The notes under the pieces were generated by a model. It was not told the origin of the DNA. It made no database searches and was given only the letters and a program-made list of their open reading frames with translations. A program made the translations under genes and the position numbers. A stretch of DNA of 64,000 nucleotides. It comes from Nostoc sp. PCC 7107 (lineage in GTDB: Bacteria; Cyanobacteriota; Cyanobacteriia; Cyanobacteriales; Nostocaceae). Location: assembly GCF_000316625.1 (NCBI RefSeq), contig NC_019676.1:3676501-3740500 (forward strand). Reading direction: 5' to 3'. Below are positions 35,166 to 45,804 of the stretch, piece after piece (position 1 is the first letter of the stretch; each line of letters starts with the position of its first letter).

Positions 35166-37795
35166 GCTCTGCTTTTTGTAAAAGTAATTTTAAATTCTGT
35201 TCCCTGCTGAGAGTTAATCTCAATTTCTCCTCTTAACTGTTTAACTAAACCTTGGACAAGAATAATACCTAGGGTTTTCGTGTTTCTACTGTCAAAATCT
35301 TGAGGTAGCCCGATTCCATTATCTCGAATAGTCAGGATTAAATTGTCCTGTTCTTGTTGTTCTAAGCTAACTAAAATTTCACCTGTACTTTGATCAGTAA
35401 AAGCATATTTTAAAGCGTTAGAAACTAATTCGTTGATAATCAAACCACAGGGAATGGCTGTTTCAATGTCTAAGCTGGCATCATTAACTTGGATTTTTAG
35501 TTTAATACAATTGGGAGTTATATTGTATGAATCGAATAAATGAGTTGTTAAATCTGGAATGTATTGAGCAAAATCAATATTTGCTAAATCTGTGGAACGG
35601 TAGAGTTTTTCATGGACTAAGGCAATAGAAGCAATGCGGTTCTGGCTATCGCGCAGAATTTCTAATGCTTGCGGGTCTTGTGTGCGTCGGCATTGCATTT
35701 GTAATAAGCTGCTCACAATGCCTAAATTGTTTTTGACACGATGGTGAATTTCTTTAAGTAAAACTTCTTTTTCTTTTAGAGATGCTGTGATTTTTTCTTC
35801 TGCTTGCTTTTGTTCGGTAATATCTTGGTGAACAGCAACGAAAACTTGTCCGTATTCAGGATGTTCAAACATAGAGGTGGTGGCACTACACCAAAAGGGA
35901 GTACCATTTTTTTTCACATTATGGACTTCATAACTAGCTTCGCCATATTCTAAAACAGCCGCAGTAATGGCCTGATTCACCTCTTCTGCTTTAGCTTGAT
36001 CATCTGCATAATTAACAATTGATATATGTAAACCGTTTAATTCATCGGTATCATAGCCAAACATATTCTCAAATTTAGGATTTGCATAAACGATAATTCC
36101 ATCGTTGGCGCGAACCAAGCAAATACCTTCAGCCATATTGCGAGTAATGACCGCTTGCAGTTCTCGCATTTGTTGAGCGTGTTTTTGCTCTGTGATATTA
36201 ATACAACTACCAACAATGCGATAAATACTTAAATTTTCATCTCTGAGGGGTGTAAGATTGGTAATCCACCAAATTTCTTGGCCTCTAAAGGGTAAGCATT
36301 CGTTATAAGTAATGCTTGTGCCAGCGTTGAGACAATCTTGATAATATTTTCTGACTATTGCCGCCAACTGCGGCGGCAGAACTTGTTCTGGGGTTTTGCC
36401 TTGTACCTCATTTGATCTCAAACCGGTGAGTTCTTCATGAGCAGGATTAAAACCCACATAACGAAAATCATTATCTACAACATCAACCACAAAAATCGAC
36501 TGTCCCACGCCATCGTAGATACTGCGTAAAAAATGTTCTTTCTCTTGTAGTGCTTGCTCTGCTTGTTTGCGTTCACGAAGTACAGCTTGCTGTTCGCTAA
36601 TATCTTGAGCTGTACCGTAAAGACGAACTACCTCTTGATGGGCGTTAAACTCAGCATAGCCAATTCCTTCAACATAAATATCTACGTTGTCAGTTCTAGT
36701 AGCACGTAAAACTAGTTTGTAAGATTCACCCGTCGAAATAGCACGTTCTACAGCTTGGGCTAACTTTTTTCGATCTTCAGGGTGATATAGTTGTAAATTT
36801 TCTGCATAGCTGGGAGCTAATAGCTGGGAGTCACGTTTAAAAAGCTCAAACAGCCCTTTTGACCAGCTAATTTGCCCGGTGGACAAATCATATTCCCAGT
36901 TACCCAAACGCGCGACTCGCTGGGATTCTTCTAACAAGGCTTCATTTTTACGGACTATTTCTTCAGTGCGTTTAGGTTCGGTGACATCCACTACCAAACC
37001 ATCCCAAGCGACTCGACCATCTTCTAACTGACGTGGTGAGGAACGAAAATGACACCATTTAATTTGACCACTGGGTGTACAGATTCGGAGTTGAATATTA
37101 AAAATGCTCAAGTGCTGCATTGACGCATTAACAGCTGCTTCCAGTCGGGGGATGTCTTCTGGGATAAACTGACGATAGAGTAAGCCTGCATCCCTGAGTG
37201 CATCTGCTGCACTAACTTCCATAATTGTTGCAATTCCGGCACTCAGATAGTAAAAGCGATCGCTCCCATCTAATTCTCGGATTACTTTATAAATTGCGCC
37301 ATTCGGCAGGTTATCCCCAATCCGCCGCAACATCGCTTCTTGTTCTTGCAATACAAGTTCTACTTGTTGGCGTTCGCTGATTTCTCGCTTGAGTTCTTGG
37401 TTAGCGGCTTCTAATTGTGCCGGACTGGGTAAAGCCAGTACTTGGGGCATCAAATATATCAGTTCCCAAGCTGTGTACAGTGATACTACAGCCGCGATCG
37501 CTTTAATACCGCCACTGACCCAATAGGTAGGATACCATAACGTCCAAATCTCCATCAGGTGAGTAGTGCCGCAGGTAATAATAAATGTTCCAAACAGCAA
37601 GAATATCCAGTTGAATGGTAAATCTTGGCGCTGGCGGACAAAATAAAGTAGCGTCAAGGGAATTGAATAATAAGCAAGTGCAATTAAACTATCAGAAACA
37701 ATATGCAGCCCTAATAAATTTGATTGCCAAAGATAGCAATGACCGTGAGGAATAAACTGTTGAGTGGTTAAAAGGATTTTAAAAAGTTCATACAT
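35162..37795 (-). CDS. Ethylene-receptor-like sensor histidine kinase with multiple PAS domains
   Basis: 877 residues. The first about 120 residues form three membrane helices with IVSDSLIALAYYSIPLTLLYFV and FIITCGTTHLMEIWT. Asp35, Cys75 and His79 sit at exactly the spacings of ETR1 Asp25, Cys65 and His69, the Cu(I) and ethylene-binding residues. Then come about four PAS/PAC units (roughly 150-670) and a HisKA_2/HATPase kinase end (HHRVKNNLGIVSSLLQMQ, NELVSNALKYAF, DNGIGLP). This is the architecture of cyanobacterial ethylene/light receptors such as SynEtr1, though no phytochrome-type GAF domain is visible. Ethylene binding is a strong structural prediction but not proven. Confidence 0.88.
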   Translation of the reverse strand: MYELFKILLTTQQFIPHGHCYLWQSNLLGLHIVSDSLIALAYYSIPLTLLYFVRQRQDLPFNWIFLLFGTFIITCGTTHLMEIWTLWYPTYWVSGGIKAIAAVVSLYTAWELIYLMPQVLALPSPAQLEAANQELKREISERQQVELVLQEQEAMLRRIGDNLPNGAIYKVIRELDGSDRFYYLSAGIATIMEVSAADALRDAGLLYRQFIPEDIPRLEAAVNASMQHLSIFNIQLRICTPSGQIKWCHFRSSPRQLEDGRVAWDGLVVDVTEPKRTEEIVRKNEALLEESQRVARLGNWEYDLSTGQISWSKGLFELFKRDSQLLAPSYAENLQLYHPEDRKKLAQAVERAISTGESYKLVLRATRTDNVDIYVEGIGYAEFNAHQEVVRLYGTAQDISEQQAVLRERKQAEQALQEKEHFLRSIYDGVGQSIFVVDVVDNDFRYVGFNPAHEELTGLRSNEVQGKTPEQVLPPQLAAIVRKYYQDCLNAGTSITYNECLPFRGQEIWWITNLTPLRDENLSIYRIVGSCINITEQKHAQQMRELQAVITRNMAEGICLVRANDGIIVYANPKFENMFGYDTDELNGLHISIVNYADDQAKAEEVNQAITAAVLEYGEASYEVHNVKKNGTPFWCSATTSMFEHPEYGQVFVAVHQDITEQKQAEEKITASLKEKEVLLKEIHHRVKNNLGIVSSLLQMQCRRTQDPQALEILRDSQNRIASIALVHEKLYRSTDLANIDFAQYIPDLTTHLFDSYNITPNCIKLKIQVNDASLDIETAIPCGLIINELVSNALKYAFTDQSTGEILVSLEQQEQDNLILTIRDNGIGLPQDFDSRNTKTLGIILVQGLVKQLRGEIEINSQQGTEFKITFTKSRA

Positions 37796-37918
37796 AAATT
37801 TCTCTCAAACACAAGTTCCCTAAAGGTTATATCTATCCTATGAATAGGTTGAATTTTTCACCTTGGGTGTATGTATGGACATGAATCAGCGATCGCATTT
37901 TACCTAAACAGATATTTC

Positions 37919-37951
37919 AGAACCCCGACTTTCTGAAAAAATCGGGGTTCT
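37919..37951 (-). terminator. Hairpin downstream of thrC
   Basis: AGAACCCCGA and TCGGGGTTCT form a ten-base stem, 66 bp past the thrC stop. The minus-strand loop is T-rich but no U-run follows the stem, so termination is plausible but not certain; it may also be a repeated hairpin. Confidence 0.5.
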
Positions 37952-38016
37952 AGTGTTTGAGTCAGCGATCGCTTTTCGCCCAAAACAGGTAAATTTTTTG
38001 ACTTATCACCAAACCT

Positions 38017-39108
38017 TTAAAATCCCATTGCTGTGGCTACAGCTGTTAATTCGGCGGGGATACCTTGCTTAAATTTACTATCACTATGCTTAATGGCTGT
38101 ATCTGGATCTTTGAGTCCATTACCTGTCAGTACACAAACCACTGTTGCACCTGTGGGTACTTGGTCTTTGACTTTTAATAATCCGGCTACAGAAGCGGCG
38201 CTGGCTGGTTCACAGAAAATCCCTTCAGATGCAGCCAAAAGCCGATAAGCATTCAGAATTTCGGCATCAGTGACGGCTTGAAAAGTTCCTTGACTAGCAG
38301 TTTGAGCCGCGATCGCTTTGTCCCAACTAGCCGGATTCCCAATCCGAATGGCTGTGGCGATGGTTTCGGGATGGGCGACTGGTTTACCGTTAACTAAGGG
38401 TGCTGCACCTGCGGCTTGAAATCCCATCATTTTAGGCAGGCGATCGCATTTACCAGCTTGATGATATTGACAAAATCCCATCCAATATGCTGATATATTC
38501 CCGGCATTACCCACAGGGATACATAACCAATCGGGAGCGTTACCCAGAGCATCAACTACTTCAAAAGCTCCGGTTTTTTGTCCTTCTAAACGGTAGGGAT
38601 TAACGGAATTGACTAAAGTTATGGGATAGCTCTCGGCCATTTCCCGGACAATTTCTAAGGCGCGGTCAAAATTCCCTTGAATTGCCAGGACTTCTGCTCC
38701 ATATAATAAAGCCTGCGCTAATTTGCCCAGAGCTACATAACCATCAGGAATCAAAACAAAAGCATTCATCCCCCCACGTTTGGCATAAGCGGCGGCGGCG
38801 GCGGAAGTGTTACCTGTACTCGCGCAAATTACTGCTTTTGCGCCAGCTTCCTTGGCCTTGGATATGGCCATTGTCATCCCTCGGTCTTTAAAACTGCCTG
38901 TTGGGTTGAGACCGTCGTACTTGACAAATACGCTGACTTGTCTACCAATGCGTTCTGCGATCGCCGGCACCGGAATCAAGGGAGTGTTGCCCTCTAACAA
39001 GGTAACAATGGGTGTATTGTCACTGACAGGTAAGTACTCACGATAGGCTTCTATCAGTCCGGGCCAAGGTTGGCGATGAGATTTAGCAACAGACAAGCTC
39101 ACAGTCAC
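38017..39108 (-). CDS. thrC: Threonine synthase
   Basis: 363 residues. The PLP lysine lies in [18 protein letters not shown], with [17 protein letters not shown], the phosphate-binding [14 protein letters not shown], and the C-terminal [14 protein letters not shown]; all are ThrC hallmarks. It converts O-phospho-L-homoserine to threonine in the cytoplasm. The gene is monocistronic. Length is typical of the short bacterial ThrC branch. Confidence 0.95.
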   Translation of the reverse strand: MTVSLSVAKSHRQPWPGLIEAYREYLPVSDNTPIVTLLEGNTPLIPVPAIAERIGRQVSVFVKYDGLNPTGSFKDRGMTMAISKAKEAGAKAVICASTGNTSAAAAAYAKRGGMNAFVLIPDGYVALGKLAQALLYGAEVLAIQGNFDRALEIVREMAESYPITLVNSVNPYRLEGQKTGAFEVVDALGNAPDWLCIPVGNAGNISAYWMGFCQYHQAGKCDRLPKMMGFQAAGAAPLVNGKPVAHPETIATAIRIGNPASWDKAIAAQTASQGTFQAVTDAEILNAYRLLAASEGIFCEPASAASVAGLLKVKDQVPTGATVVCVLTGNGLKDPDTAIKHSDSKFKQGIPAELTAVATAMGF

Positions 39109-39533
39109 AGGTTTTAACAGTTTTTCACTAAAGATTTATGGGTATGGATGATGAAAGCTAGTATTTAGCTTTGTTTCTCCACGGTTTACACTTTGTATTC
39201 CAGAAAAATATTATCTTTGTTTGGTGTAGTTTTTGAGAAGATTTTTATTTTGTGCAGATTGTTAGTTTATCATAACCCCCTGCTCACCTAAACCCGAATA
39301 GGAACTCTCTTAAAGCTCAAACTTCTACACCCTCAAGCACACAAACTCTTAATTTTTTGTAGTGATAGGAACAGAGGAACATTAATTTCTCATCGCTGTC
39401 GCTTATCATAAAACTTGTAACCTATCAGATGATGTGATAAAAACTATACAATAATTTAACAAACCTTAAACCGACATTACTATAATATTTAATGTTGGTG
39501 TGAGTTGAGTTGTGTATCTATACTTAGTAAGCA
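39109..39533. other. Intergenic region between thrC and a small coiled-coil gene
   Basis: 425 bp that separate divergent genes and hold both promoters. I see no repeat, RNA structure or clear binding site; the last 100 bp are AT-rich. Confidence 0.5.
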
Positions 39534-39725
39534 ATGTCTACATTATCTAGTGTTTCAGAACGGCAGTCTCAAGCTACTTTAATCAGTGATCTGAACAAGT
39601 CCTACTATCAAGCAGATCAGCAAGCAAAGTTGAAAAACCTGGAAGCGGAAGTAGATTCTCTGTTACAGCAATTGCAAAACTTGAAAGATCAGAAGTTAGC
39701 AGCTGCTCATCCAGAAGAAGAATAA
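39534..39725 (+). CDS. Small coiled-coil protein
   Basis: 63 residues: a short Ser-rich N-terminus, then a charged heptad region SYYQADQQAKLKNLEAEVDSLLQQLQNLKDQK (about 23-55) with Leu/Val at a and d positions, and an acidic end. It is likely to form a dimeric coiled coil. Similar short proteins occur in Nostocales; function unknown. Good separation from neighbours supports it as a real gene. Confidence 0.6.
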   Translation: MSTLSSVSERQSQATLISDLNKSYYQADQQAKLKNLEAEVDSLLQQLQNLKDQKLAAAHPEEE

Positions 39726-40051
39726 ATTCAGTTTTATCAAAAGCGATCGCCTGATTCTTAGCACAGCGCGAATTTAAAGCGTTGATTTTTATCTAACTAA
39801 AATTTAAAACCGTAATTTTTGGCATTGTCTACGAGAAAAGCGAATTGTGGCGATCGCGATAAAAACTCTTTGCGTATCGATGTTTAAAATCTTGTATAGA
39901 TAACATTACCACTATCAAAAATAATGATGATAGGAGTAAAATACTGATTTTCTGCATCTGTGACTTAGTTTACAGATCCTCAGACAAAATCAAGCTGTCT
40001 GAGCAGTTTCATCATCAAACAGCTTGAATGAGAACTTTTAGAATCTATTAT
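39726..40051. other. Intergenic region downstream of the porin gene
   Basis: 326 bp. It has three HIP1-type sites and a hairpin CAAGCTGT (39991-39998) / ACAGCTTG (40019-40026), 25 bp beyond the porin stop; on the minus strand it is followed by ATTTTG, a weak terminator candidate. No gene is seen. Confidence 0.5.
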
Positions 40052-41944
40052 CTAAAAACGGAAAGTTGTCCGAATAGTACCGACATAGATGGTGTCGTTA
40101 TTGCTATTGTGTTCAGGGTTAAACAGGACAATAAACCCTGGTGTGATTGAAATATTGCTGTTCACCTGATAGCGATACAAAGCTTCTAGATGATAGGAAG
40201 TGTCGCTATCTTCCCGACGCGCACTTGTAGCGGTGAGAGTTTGCGCCCCGTAATCATTACTTGTCACCTTCGGCGGTTGACCGAAGATAATCCCCCCGAC
40301 ATTACCTTTTTTACCCAAGTCGGGAAATCCTAAAGTAACAGCCCAATTCCAAATATCTGCTTTATCGCCTCTATTGACGGTGTTGGTTACGGGGTTTCTC
40401 CCAGAATTTGTTTCGGCGATCGCCTGAGTATAACCCACCCAACCAGATAAGATGAATTTATCACTCAACTTATAACTACTTTGAATACCGTAGTGATTGG
40501 CTGATGTAGCAATTGGAATTGCAGTTGTCCCAAAAGGATTATTTGCAAAGGTACTTCCTTCGGAACCAGAGACATTCACATCACCAGTTGCAACTCCATT
40601 ACCATCAACAGCACTAAAGTAAGAGTGGGCGTAAGTTAAAGCCAGCGTCAAGTTTTTATTTGGTTGAAATGCTACCTGTCCCAAAGCACCATAACTACCA
40701 TCAAACAAACCTCTACCATCAAGGGGACTTTCGGCATTTCTCGCTATATAACCGCCTGAGAAGGTAATAGCATCACTCAGCTTGAAGATAGCACTGATAC
40801 CAGAACCTCTACCAACCGCCAGTCCAGAGTTACTTGCACGATAAATTGGTGCAAAACGACCAAACCGCGAAATAGCACCAGTTGTTGCAGCTGAGAATAG
40901 GGGGTTAACAGTGTTGAAATTATCGAAAAATGAACCGCCAATTGCGTCAACAGTCACATTCAACTTATCCCCAACTGGAAAGTTATAAAATAACTTGGCA
41001 ACTCCAAAACTGTTATCTGGTTCAAGAGTTGTATCCCAAGCCAACCGTGTCATATTTGTCCCGGAGACTTGATTTGTCGCATTAAAAGCTAGAGTATTAT
41101 TTGCTCTCAATATCAGCCGCAAGCGGTCTTGACCAGAAAAACTCGAATCAAATATTATTCGCACTCGGTCAGCCAATATTGTATTGTCTTCCAAGTCGCG
41201 CCCGCCTGCACTTCTATAGGCGGTGGCTTCTCTGGCTGCTCTATTTCCACCTGGTGTATTATTGATAGTCCGCCACGCATCGGAAGTTAAAGCTTTTTCA
41301 TCACCATATACACCCCCAAAGGTGACAATTACATCCCCTGATAATTTGGTTGTGGTGGAAAATTGATTGGCTTCTAGTTCGGCGGTACGTGCTTCTAGCG
41401 GATCGATTCTACCGCGCAACTCTACTAGACCATCGGCAAATTCTTGTTGCAGTTTTTGTAGGCTTTCCAGGTCTTCCTTTTTAACAGCATCAGCGGTACT
41501 GGTGGCAATTAATTCATTAATTTTTTCCAAGCAAGCATTTAACCCAGCCGCAAACTCATAACGCGTCATCGCGCGATTACCACGATATGTACTATCGGGA
41601 TAACCTGCAATACATCCATATCTCTCAACTAAAGATTGCAGAGCTTGGAATGCCCAATCTGTAGGTTGCACATCTGATAGTTGTGATACGGATGTTACTT
41701 GATTCATTGTATCGGAATTATCATTCTGCTGTGTTAATTCTGATACATCATCTTGTTTAGCTTCAACATCTGTTTGAGCAATCAGAGTTTGTTGTGGTTG
41801 GATTAAATTGATACTTTCTGCCTGTATATTGCTATTTGCTCTAACAGGATTTGCCAGCACTTTTTTACTTGTGACGACACTAGTAATCACCAGTATTGGA
41901 GTTATCCATACAGCACTGTATAAAATACTGTTCATACGCCTCAC
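40052..41944 (-). CDS. SLH-domain OprB-type outer-membrane porin
   Basis: 630 residues. Signal peptide (SAVWITPILVITSVVTSKKVLA), then an SLH domain (SVSQLSDVQPTDWAFQALQSLVERYGCIAGYPD and NRAMTRYEFAAGLNACLEKI, about 83-145), a coiled-coil (EDLESLQKLQQEFADGLVELRGRIDPLEARTAELEA), and a C-terminal beta-barrel ending in aromatic RTTFRF. This is the typical cyanobacterial iron-uptake-porin architecture: SLH binds peptidoglycan and the barrel forms the channel. Specific cargo (iron, sugars or inorganic ions) cannot be told. Confidence 0.9.
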   Translation of the reverse strand: MRRMNSILYSAVWITPILVITSVVTSKKVLANPVRANSNIQAESINLIQPQQTLIAQTDVEAKQDDVSELTQQNDNSDTMNQVTSVSQLSDVQPTDWAFQALQSLVERYGCIAGYPDSTYRGNRAMTRYEFAAGLNACLEKINELIATSTADAVKKEDLESLQKLQQEFADGLVELRGRIDPLEARTAELEANQFSTTTKLSGDVIVTFGGVYGDEKALTSDAWRTINNTPGGNRAAREATAYRSAGGRDLEDNTILADRVRIIFDSSFSGQDRLRLILRANNTLAFNATNQVSGTNMTRLAWDTTLEPDNSFGVAKLFYNFPVGDKLNVTVDAIGGSFFDNFNTVNPLFSAATTGAISRFGRFAPIYRASNSGLAVGRGSGISAIFKLSDAITFSGGYIARNAESPLDGRGLFDGSYGALGQVAFQPNKNLTLALTYAHSYFSAVDGNGVATGDVNVSGSEGSTFANNPFGTTAIPIATSANHYGIQSSYKLSDKFILSGWVGYTQAIAETNSGRNPVTNTVNRGDKADIWNWAVTLGFPDLGKKGNVGGIIFGQPPKVTSNDYGAQTLTATSARREDSDTSYHLEALYRYQVNSNISITPGFIVLFNPEHNSNNDTIYVGTIRTTFRF

Positions 41945-42451
41945 CCCTGATATATATTACACATCAAGATTTGTAAAAGTATATACTTACCAAAAGAGTT
42001 GGTAGTATCACTTTATCATGGTTAAGGTTGGTTTAAAAATTGTTCAACTTAAGTTGTCTGGAAATGTTAACAACAAAAGCAGGAAAATACATCAGGAGGC
42101 AGAAGGGAAGAGAGTTTTAGGTAACTTTGCTTTTCGTTACATACTTCTGTTTATTTGCATCGTTCTACTTAGCGCTTGTTGAACTTAGGGTAAGTACATA
42201 GGATATCTTACTGCCAAAATACCAACTTTATTGATAGATTTTCAGTATAGTTGGTAATTGTTGTCTTATACAAAAAGCGATCGCATCTTCCGTGATGAAC
42301 GAGAAACACTGCTATCAGAGCCGCATCAGATTAGTGAACTATTTGACAGCTATAAAAAGCGATTTGATGAGTAAATTAGTTACTTTAAGCAGTTTGAATT
42401 TATGGTTGATTCTACCCTTGAGAAACGCCAAGGGCAGACATAACTTACACT
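41945..42451. other. Intergenic region with a possible gene remnant
   Basis: 507 bp. A short open frame (42258-42374, plus) ends in SEPHQISELFDSYKKRFDE, which looks like the tail of a protein but has no start and no upstream partner. A hairpin CCCTTG (42415-42420) / CAAGGG (42429-42434) lies 18 bp beyond the cysW stop without a U-run. Nothing else is seen. Confidence 0.4.
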
Positions 42452-43297
42452 TTACTCAACATCTTTGATGCGAGTTTTCCGTTCTAAAATTTCCTTCAGT
42501 ATCAAGGTGACGACTGCTAACAGTGCTAATAGTACAGCAGCAGAAAAGGCGGCTTCAGTTTCATATTGTTTGTAAGCATCTTCCACAAACAAGGGTAAAC
42601 TCTGGGTTTTGTCAGCAATGTTACCAGAAACTACAGAAACAGCCCCGAATTCGCCCATTGCTCTAGCGTTGGTCAAAATTATGCCGTAAAGTAATCCCCA
42701 ACGAATGCTAGGTAAGGTAACACGCCAGAATATCTGCCAATCTTTTGCACCCAAGGTTTTAGCGGCTTCTTCTTGGTCACTACCAAATTCTTCTAATACA
42801 GGAATGACTTCTCGCGCCACAAAAGGCATACTGACAAAGGCTGTCGCTAACACCATACCAGGAAAGGCAAAGATAATTTTAATGTCATTGGCTTGCAGAA
42901 AAGGGCCAAACCAGCCATTGCGTCCATAGAGTAAGACAATCATCAACCCAGCGACTACAGGAGAGATAGAAAAGGGCAGGTCGATAATACTTAAAACTAT
43001 GGCACGACCAGGGAATTTATGTCGTGCGATCGCCCAAGCTGCACACAAGCCAAACACTGTATTTAATGGCACAGCAATCAACGCCAATATAAACGTTAAC
43101 CAAGCAGCATGAAGAAAAGCAGGGTGTGTTAAGTTGGCAAAGAATGGGCCAACTCCCTTTTTAAAGGCTTGAAAAAAAACGTTAATTGCTGGGATGTATT
43201 GAATTAAGGCTAAATACGCAATTGCAATGCCAATTAAAAGGGTGGGAACCCAACTTTTCTGTTGTTTGGAGCGAAATTTTAGCTCATTTACTGTCAT
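42452..43297 (-). CDS. cysW: Sulfate ABC transporter permease CysW
   Basis: 281 residues with about six membrane segments. The permease EAA motif reads [30 protein letters not shown] (about 175-204). It shares the CysT/CysW fold with the preceding gene and starts within it (14-bp overlap), showing one operon with sbpA and cysT. It forms half of the inner-membrane channel for sulfate or thiosulfate. The ATPase gene cysA usually completes this operon but does not follow here. Confidence 0.93.
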   Translation of the reverse strand: MTVNELKFRSKQQKSWVPTLLIGIAIAYLALIQYIPAINVFFQAFKKGVGPFFANLTHPAFLHAAWLTFILALIAVPLNTVFGLCAAWAIARHKFPGRAIVLSIIDLPFSISPVVAGLMIVLLYGRNGWFGPFLQANDIKIIFAFPGMVLATAFVSMPFVAREVIPVLEEFGSDQEEAAKTLGAKDWQIFWRVTLPSIRWGLLYGIILTNARAMGEFGAVSVVSGNIADKTQSLPLFVEDAYKQYETEAAFSAAVLLALLAVVTLILKEILERKTRIKDVE

Positions 43298-44165
43298 ATC
43301 TTCTTGCCCACGCTTGTAAGAAATTAATTGCCAACAGCAGTATCAATGAAATTGTCAGTAGTACCACACCAATCACCGTAGCGCCAGAATAGTCATACTG
43401 CTCTAATCGTTGGAAAATCAACACAGGCGCAATTAAATCTTGAAAGGGTGTATTAGAAGCAATAATTACTGTTGAGCCATATTCACCAACCGCACGAGAA
43501 AAACCCAAGGCAATCCCAGTCAAAATTGTGGGAAATAAAGGCGGTAAAATGACTTTGCAAAAGGTTTGCCATTGCGAAGCACCGAGGCACCAAGCGGCTT
43601 CCTCAATGTCATGTTCCATTTCTTGCAATACAGGTTGGACAGTTCTGACAACAAAAGGTAGGGAAATAAAGATCATTGCCACTGCTACGCCTAAGCGAGT
43701 GAAAGATACTTTAATTCCCAGTGGGGCTAACAGTGAACCAATCCAGCCGTTATCGCTGTAAACTGTTGCCAATGTTAAACCAGCAACGGAAGTTGGTAGG
43801 GCAAAGGGTAAGTCTACGGTGGCATCAATGATCTTTTTTAAAGGAAAGTCGTAACGCACCAAAACCCAGGCAATTAAAGTTCCAAATACTCCATTGAGTA
43901 ATGCTGCGCCTATGGATGTGACAAACGTCACGTTGTAAGTAGCCAATGCAACATCACTAGTCGCAATTTCCCAAAACCTAGCCGGAGGTTCGGTACTGGC
44001 TTTTAAGAACATCGCAACTATGGGCATAAATAACATGAATGTTAGGTATACCAAAGTAATGCGCCATGTCCAAGGCAGATGAATCAATTGATGCAGAAAT
44101 TTCTTCCAGACTGGAGTTTGAGAAGCAAGATGTTGATGTGGAGATGGAGAAGAAGATACAACCAT
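43284..44165 (-). CDS. cysT: Sulfate ABC transporter permease CysT (CysU)
   Basis: 293 residues. Membrane segments such as [21 protein letters not shown] and the EAA motif [30 protein letters not shown] identify it. It stands 72 bp after sbpA and overlaps cysW by 14 bp. Together with CysW, periplasmic SbpA and a CysA ATPase it imports sulfate. Confidence 0.93.
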   Translation of the reverse strand: MVVSSSPSPHQHLASQTPVWKKFLHQLIHLPWTWRITLVYLTFMLFMPIVAMFLKASTEPPARFWEIATSDVALATYNVTFVTSIGAALLNGVFGTLIAWVLVRYDFPLKKIIDATVDLPFALPTSVAGLTLATVYSDNGWIGSLLAPLGIKVSFTRLGVAVAMIFISLPFVVRTVQPVLQEMEHDIEEAAWCLGASQWQTFCKVILPPLFPTILTGIALGFSRAVGEYGSTVIIASNTPFQDLIAPVLIFQRLEQYDYSGATVIGVVLLTISLILLLAINFLQAWARRYDSK

Positions 44166-44237
44166 AAAAAAATTAGAATTTGTTCTTGGTCATTTGTTAT
44201 TTGTCATCAGTCATCTGAGAAATGACTAAATAATTAA

Positions 44238-45386
44238 CTAATTTTTCTTTTGGGCTTGAATCTTATCAAAAACACCACCCTCAGCAAAGAATTTCTTATC
44301 AATTTCACTCCAACCACCGTAATCTTTTACTGTGCCTAAAGTTTTGACGCTAGGGAATTTGTCTTTCACTTCTTTAGTTTGGGCTACAGTTTCATCAACT
44401 GGGCGGAATCCCAATTTAGCAAATTCTTGCTGTGCTTCTGGAGTATAGAGAAATTTTACGAAAGCTTCTGCTACTTCTCTATTGCCATGCTTATCAACAT
44501 TTTTATCAACTACAGCAACTGGGTTATCAATAGAAATATTGACATCAGGGACAATGTAATTGACTTTCTCACCCTTTTGTGAAGCTAAAACAATTTCATT
44601 TTCGTAGTTGATTAACGCATCACCTTGACCTTGCTTGAAAAATGCGTCGGTTGCTTCCCGTGCATCTTTAGTTAACAGCGGTACATTGTTATAAACTTTG
44701 GAGACAAATTCAGTCGCCTTAGCGTCATCTCCACCAGTTTTAATTGCCGAATTCCACAGCGCGAGGAAGTTCCACTTAGCAACACCCGATGTTTTTGGAT
44801 CAGCTGTAATTAGTTTTACGCCATCTTTTGCTAAATCTGTCCAAGTCTTGATATTTTTTGGATTACCTTCACGGGTAACGATCGCCGCCACAGATTTAGA
44901 AACAATACCATTATTCGGAACTTCAGTTTCCCATCCTGGCTCAATCAGTCCGGCTTTCTGAATTTTTTCGGTGTCTCCCGCTAGGGCTAAATGAACAATA
45001 TCTGCTTCTAAACCATCGATGACGGCGCGAGTTTGAGAACCAGAACCACCATAGCTTTGTTTAAAGATGACTGTTTGGTTATGTTCTTGTTTCCACTTTT
45101 CGACAAACTTGGGAATGATGACTTCGTGCGCGGCTTTAGTTACAGCGAAAGAAACTAAAGTAACTTCAACATTTGATTTGTTAGCTGAAACTGTACTAGC
45201 AGAAGGAGTTTCACCGCCAGAATTACTACTATTTCCACCAGAGCAGGCCGCCAGCGCCACACTCAAAATAGCTCCCACCAATGTGAGCGATACAAAACCT
45301 TTGAGCGAATTGAGCCTGAACCGATATGGTCTATGCTGAGTAGTAAGTTGCTGCGATCGCTTCAGGGTACGCTGCCAAAAATTCAT
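44238..45386 (-). CDS. sbpA: Sulfate-binding protein, lipoprotein type
   Basis: 382 residues. A long basic N-terminus precedes a hydrophobic signal with lipobox LAACSGG (Cys near residue 48). The mature part has VTLVSFAVTKAAHEVIIPKFVEKW, KQSYGGSGSQTRAVIDGLEADIVHLALAGD and the family segment WNFLALWNSAIKTGG then NYENEIVLA, matching periplasmic sulfate/thiosulfate binders. It binds the oxyanion and delivers it to CysT/CysW. It heads the operon; sulfur-starvation control is expected but no site is recognised. Confidence 0.93.
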   Translation of the reverse strand: MNFWQRTLKRSQQLTTQHRPYRFRLNSLKGFVSLTLVGAILSVALAACSGGNSSNSGGETPSASTVSANKSNVEVTLVSFAVTKAAHEVIIPKFVEKWKQEHNQTVIFKQSYGGSGSQTRAVIDGLEADIVHLALAGDTEKIQKAGLIEPGWETEVPNNGIVSKSVAAIVTREGNPKNIKTWTDLAKDGVKLITADPKTSGVAKWNFLALWNSAIKTGGDDAKATEFVSKVYNNVPLLTKDAREATDAFFKQGQGDALINYENEIVLASQKGEKVNYIVPDVNISIDNPVAVVDKNVDKHGNREVAEAFVKFLYTPEAQQEFAKLGFRPVDETVAQTKEVKDKFPSVKTLGTVKDYGGWSEIDKKFFAEGGVFDKIQAQKKN

Positions 45387-45545
45387 TCTGTGGCTCCTCT
45401 CAATCTACGGTAAACTGATGTACATTTGGTTATATAAGATTTATGTTACTGGATATTTGCACGGTTTAATTCTGTTTAATTGCAAACTCAACAAAAAATT
45501 CATATTCTCTATCGAGAATTAGGTGATTTTAGCAGAATCCAATGC

Positions 45546-45627
45546 TCCCCTCAGACTGGAAGTCTGGGGCTATACAAACAAAGCCTGCCTATCGCGCTTG
45601 CGCTGCGCTTGGCGCACCACGCAGGCT
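45546..45627. repeat. Composite GC-rich palindromic repeat
   Basis: A first hairpin (CAGACT/AGTCTG within CCCC...GGGG) is followed by TATACAAACA and a second one, AGCCTGC (45582-45588) / GCAGGCT (45621-45627), whose loop holds CGCGCTTGCGCTGCGCTTGG. The pattern resembles a repeat family abundant between Nostocales genes; no other full copy is in this window. Confidence 0.55.
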
Positions 45628-45739
45628 AAATAGATGATTTGAGTTGAAAAATCTGGTTTGTACAGTCATCAATTTCATTCATCCAAATATTTGTGCAAGA
45701 GGTCTATTGTGGATAAGGATTTAGACCTCCCCCAAAACT

Positions 45740-45757
45740 CTCGTCTTTCAAGACGAG
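45740..45757 (-). terminator. Probable terminator of dacB
   Basis: CTCGTCTT and AAGACGAG form an eight-base stem with a two-base loop, 48 bp past the dacB stop. On the minus strand it is followed by AGTTTTGGGG, a short T-run. Confidence 0.5.
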
Positions 45758-45804
45758 GCTTCAGACCCAAGTGGTTTCGGGTGTAATTAATTCTGTGCAA
45801 GTAC

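Larger units (their letters stand above)
45387..45804. other. Intergenic region with palindromic repeats
   Basis: 418 bp between sbpA's start and the dacB stop. No gene. It contains a composite repeat (45546-45627) and a hairpin (45740-45757), both listed separately. Upstream of sbpA the sequence is AT-rich and probably holds its promoter. Confidence 0.55.

Noticed and set aside
45740-45757. Possible CRISPR-like repeat between sbpA and dacB
   Set aside because: Only one palindrome; no regularly spaced direct repeats with unique spacers are present anywhere in the window.
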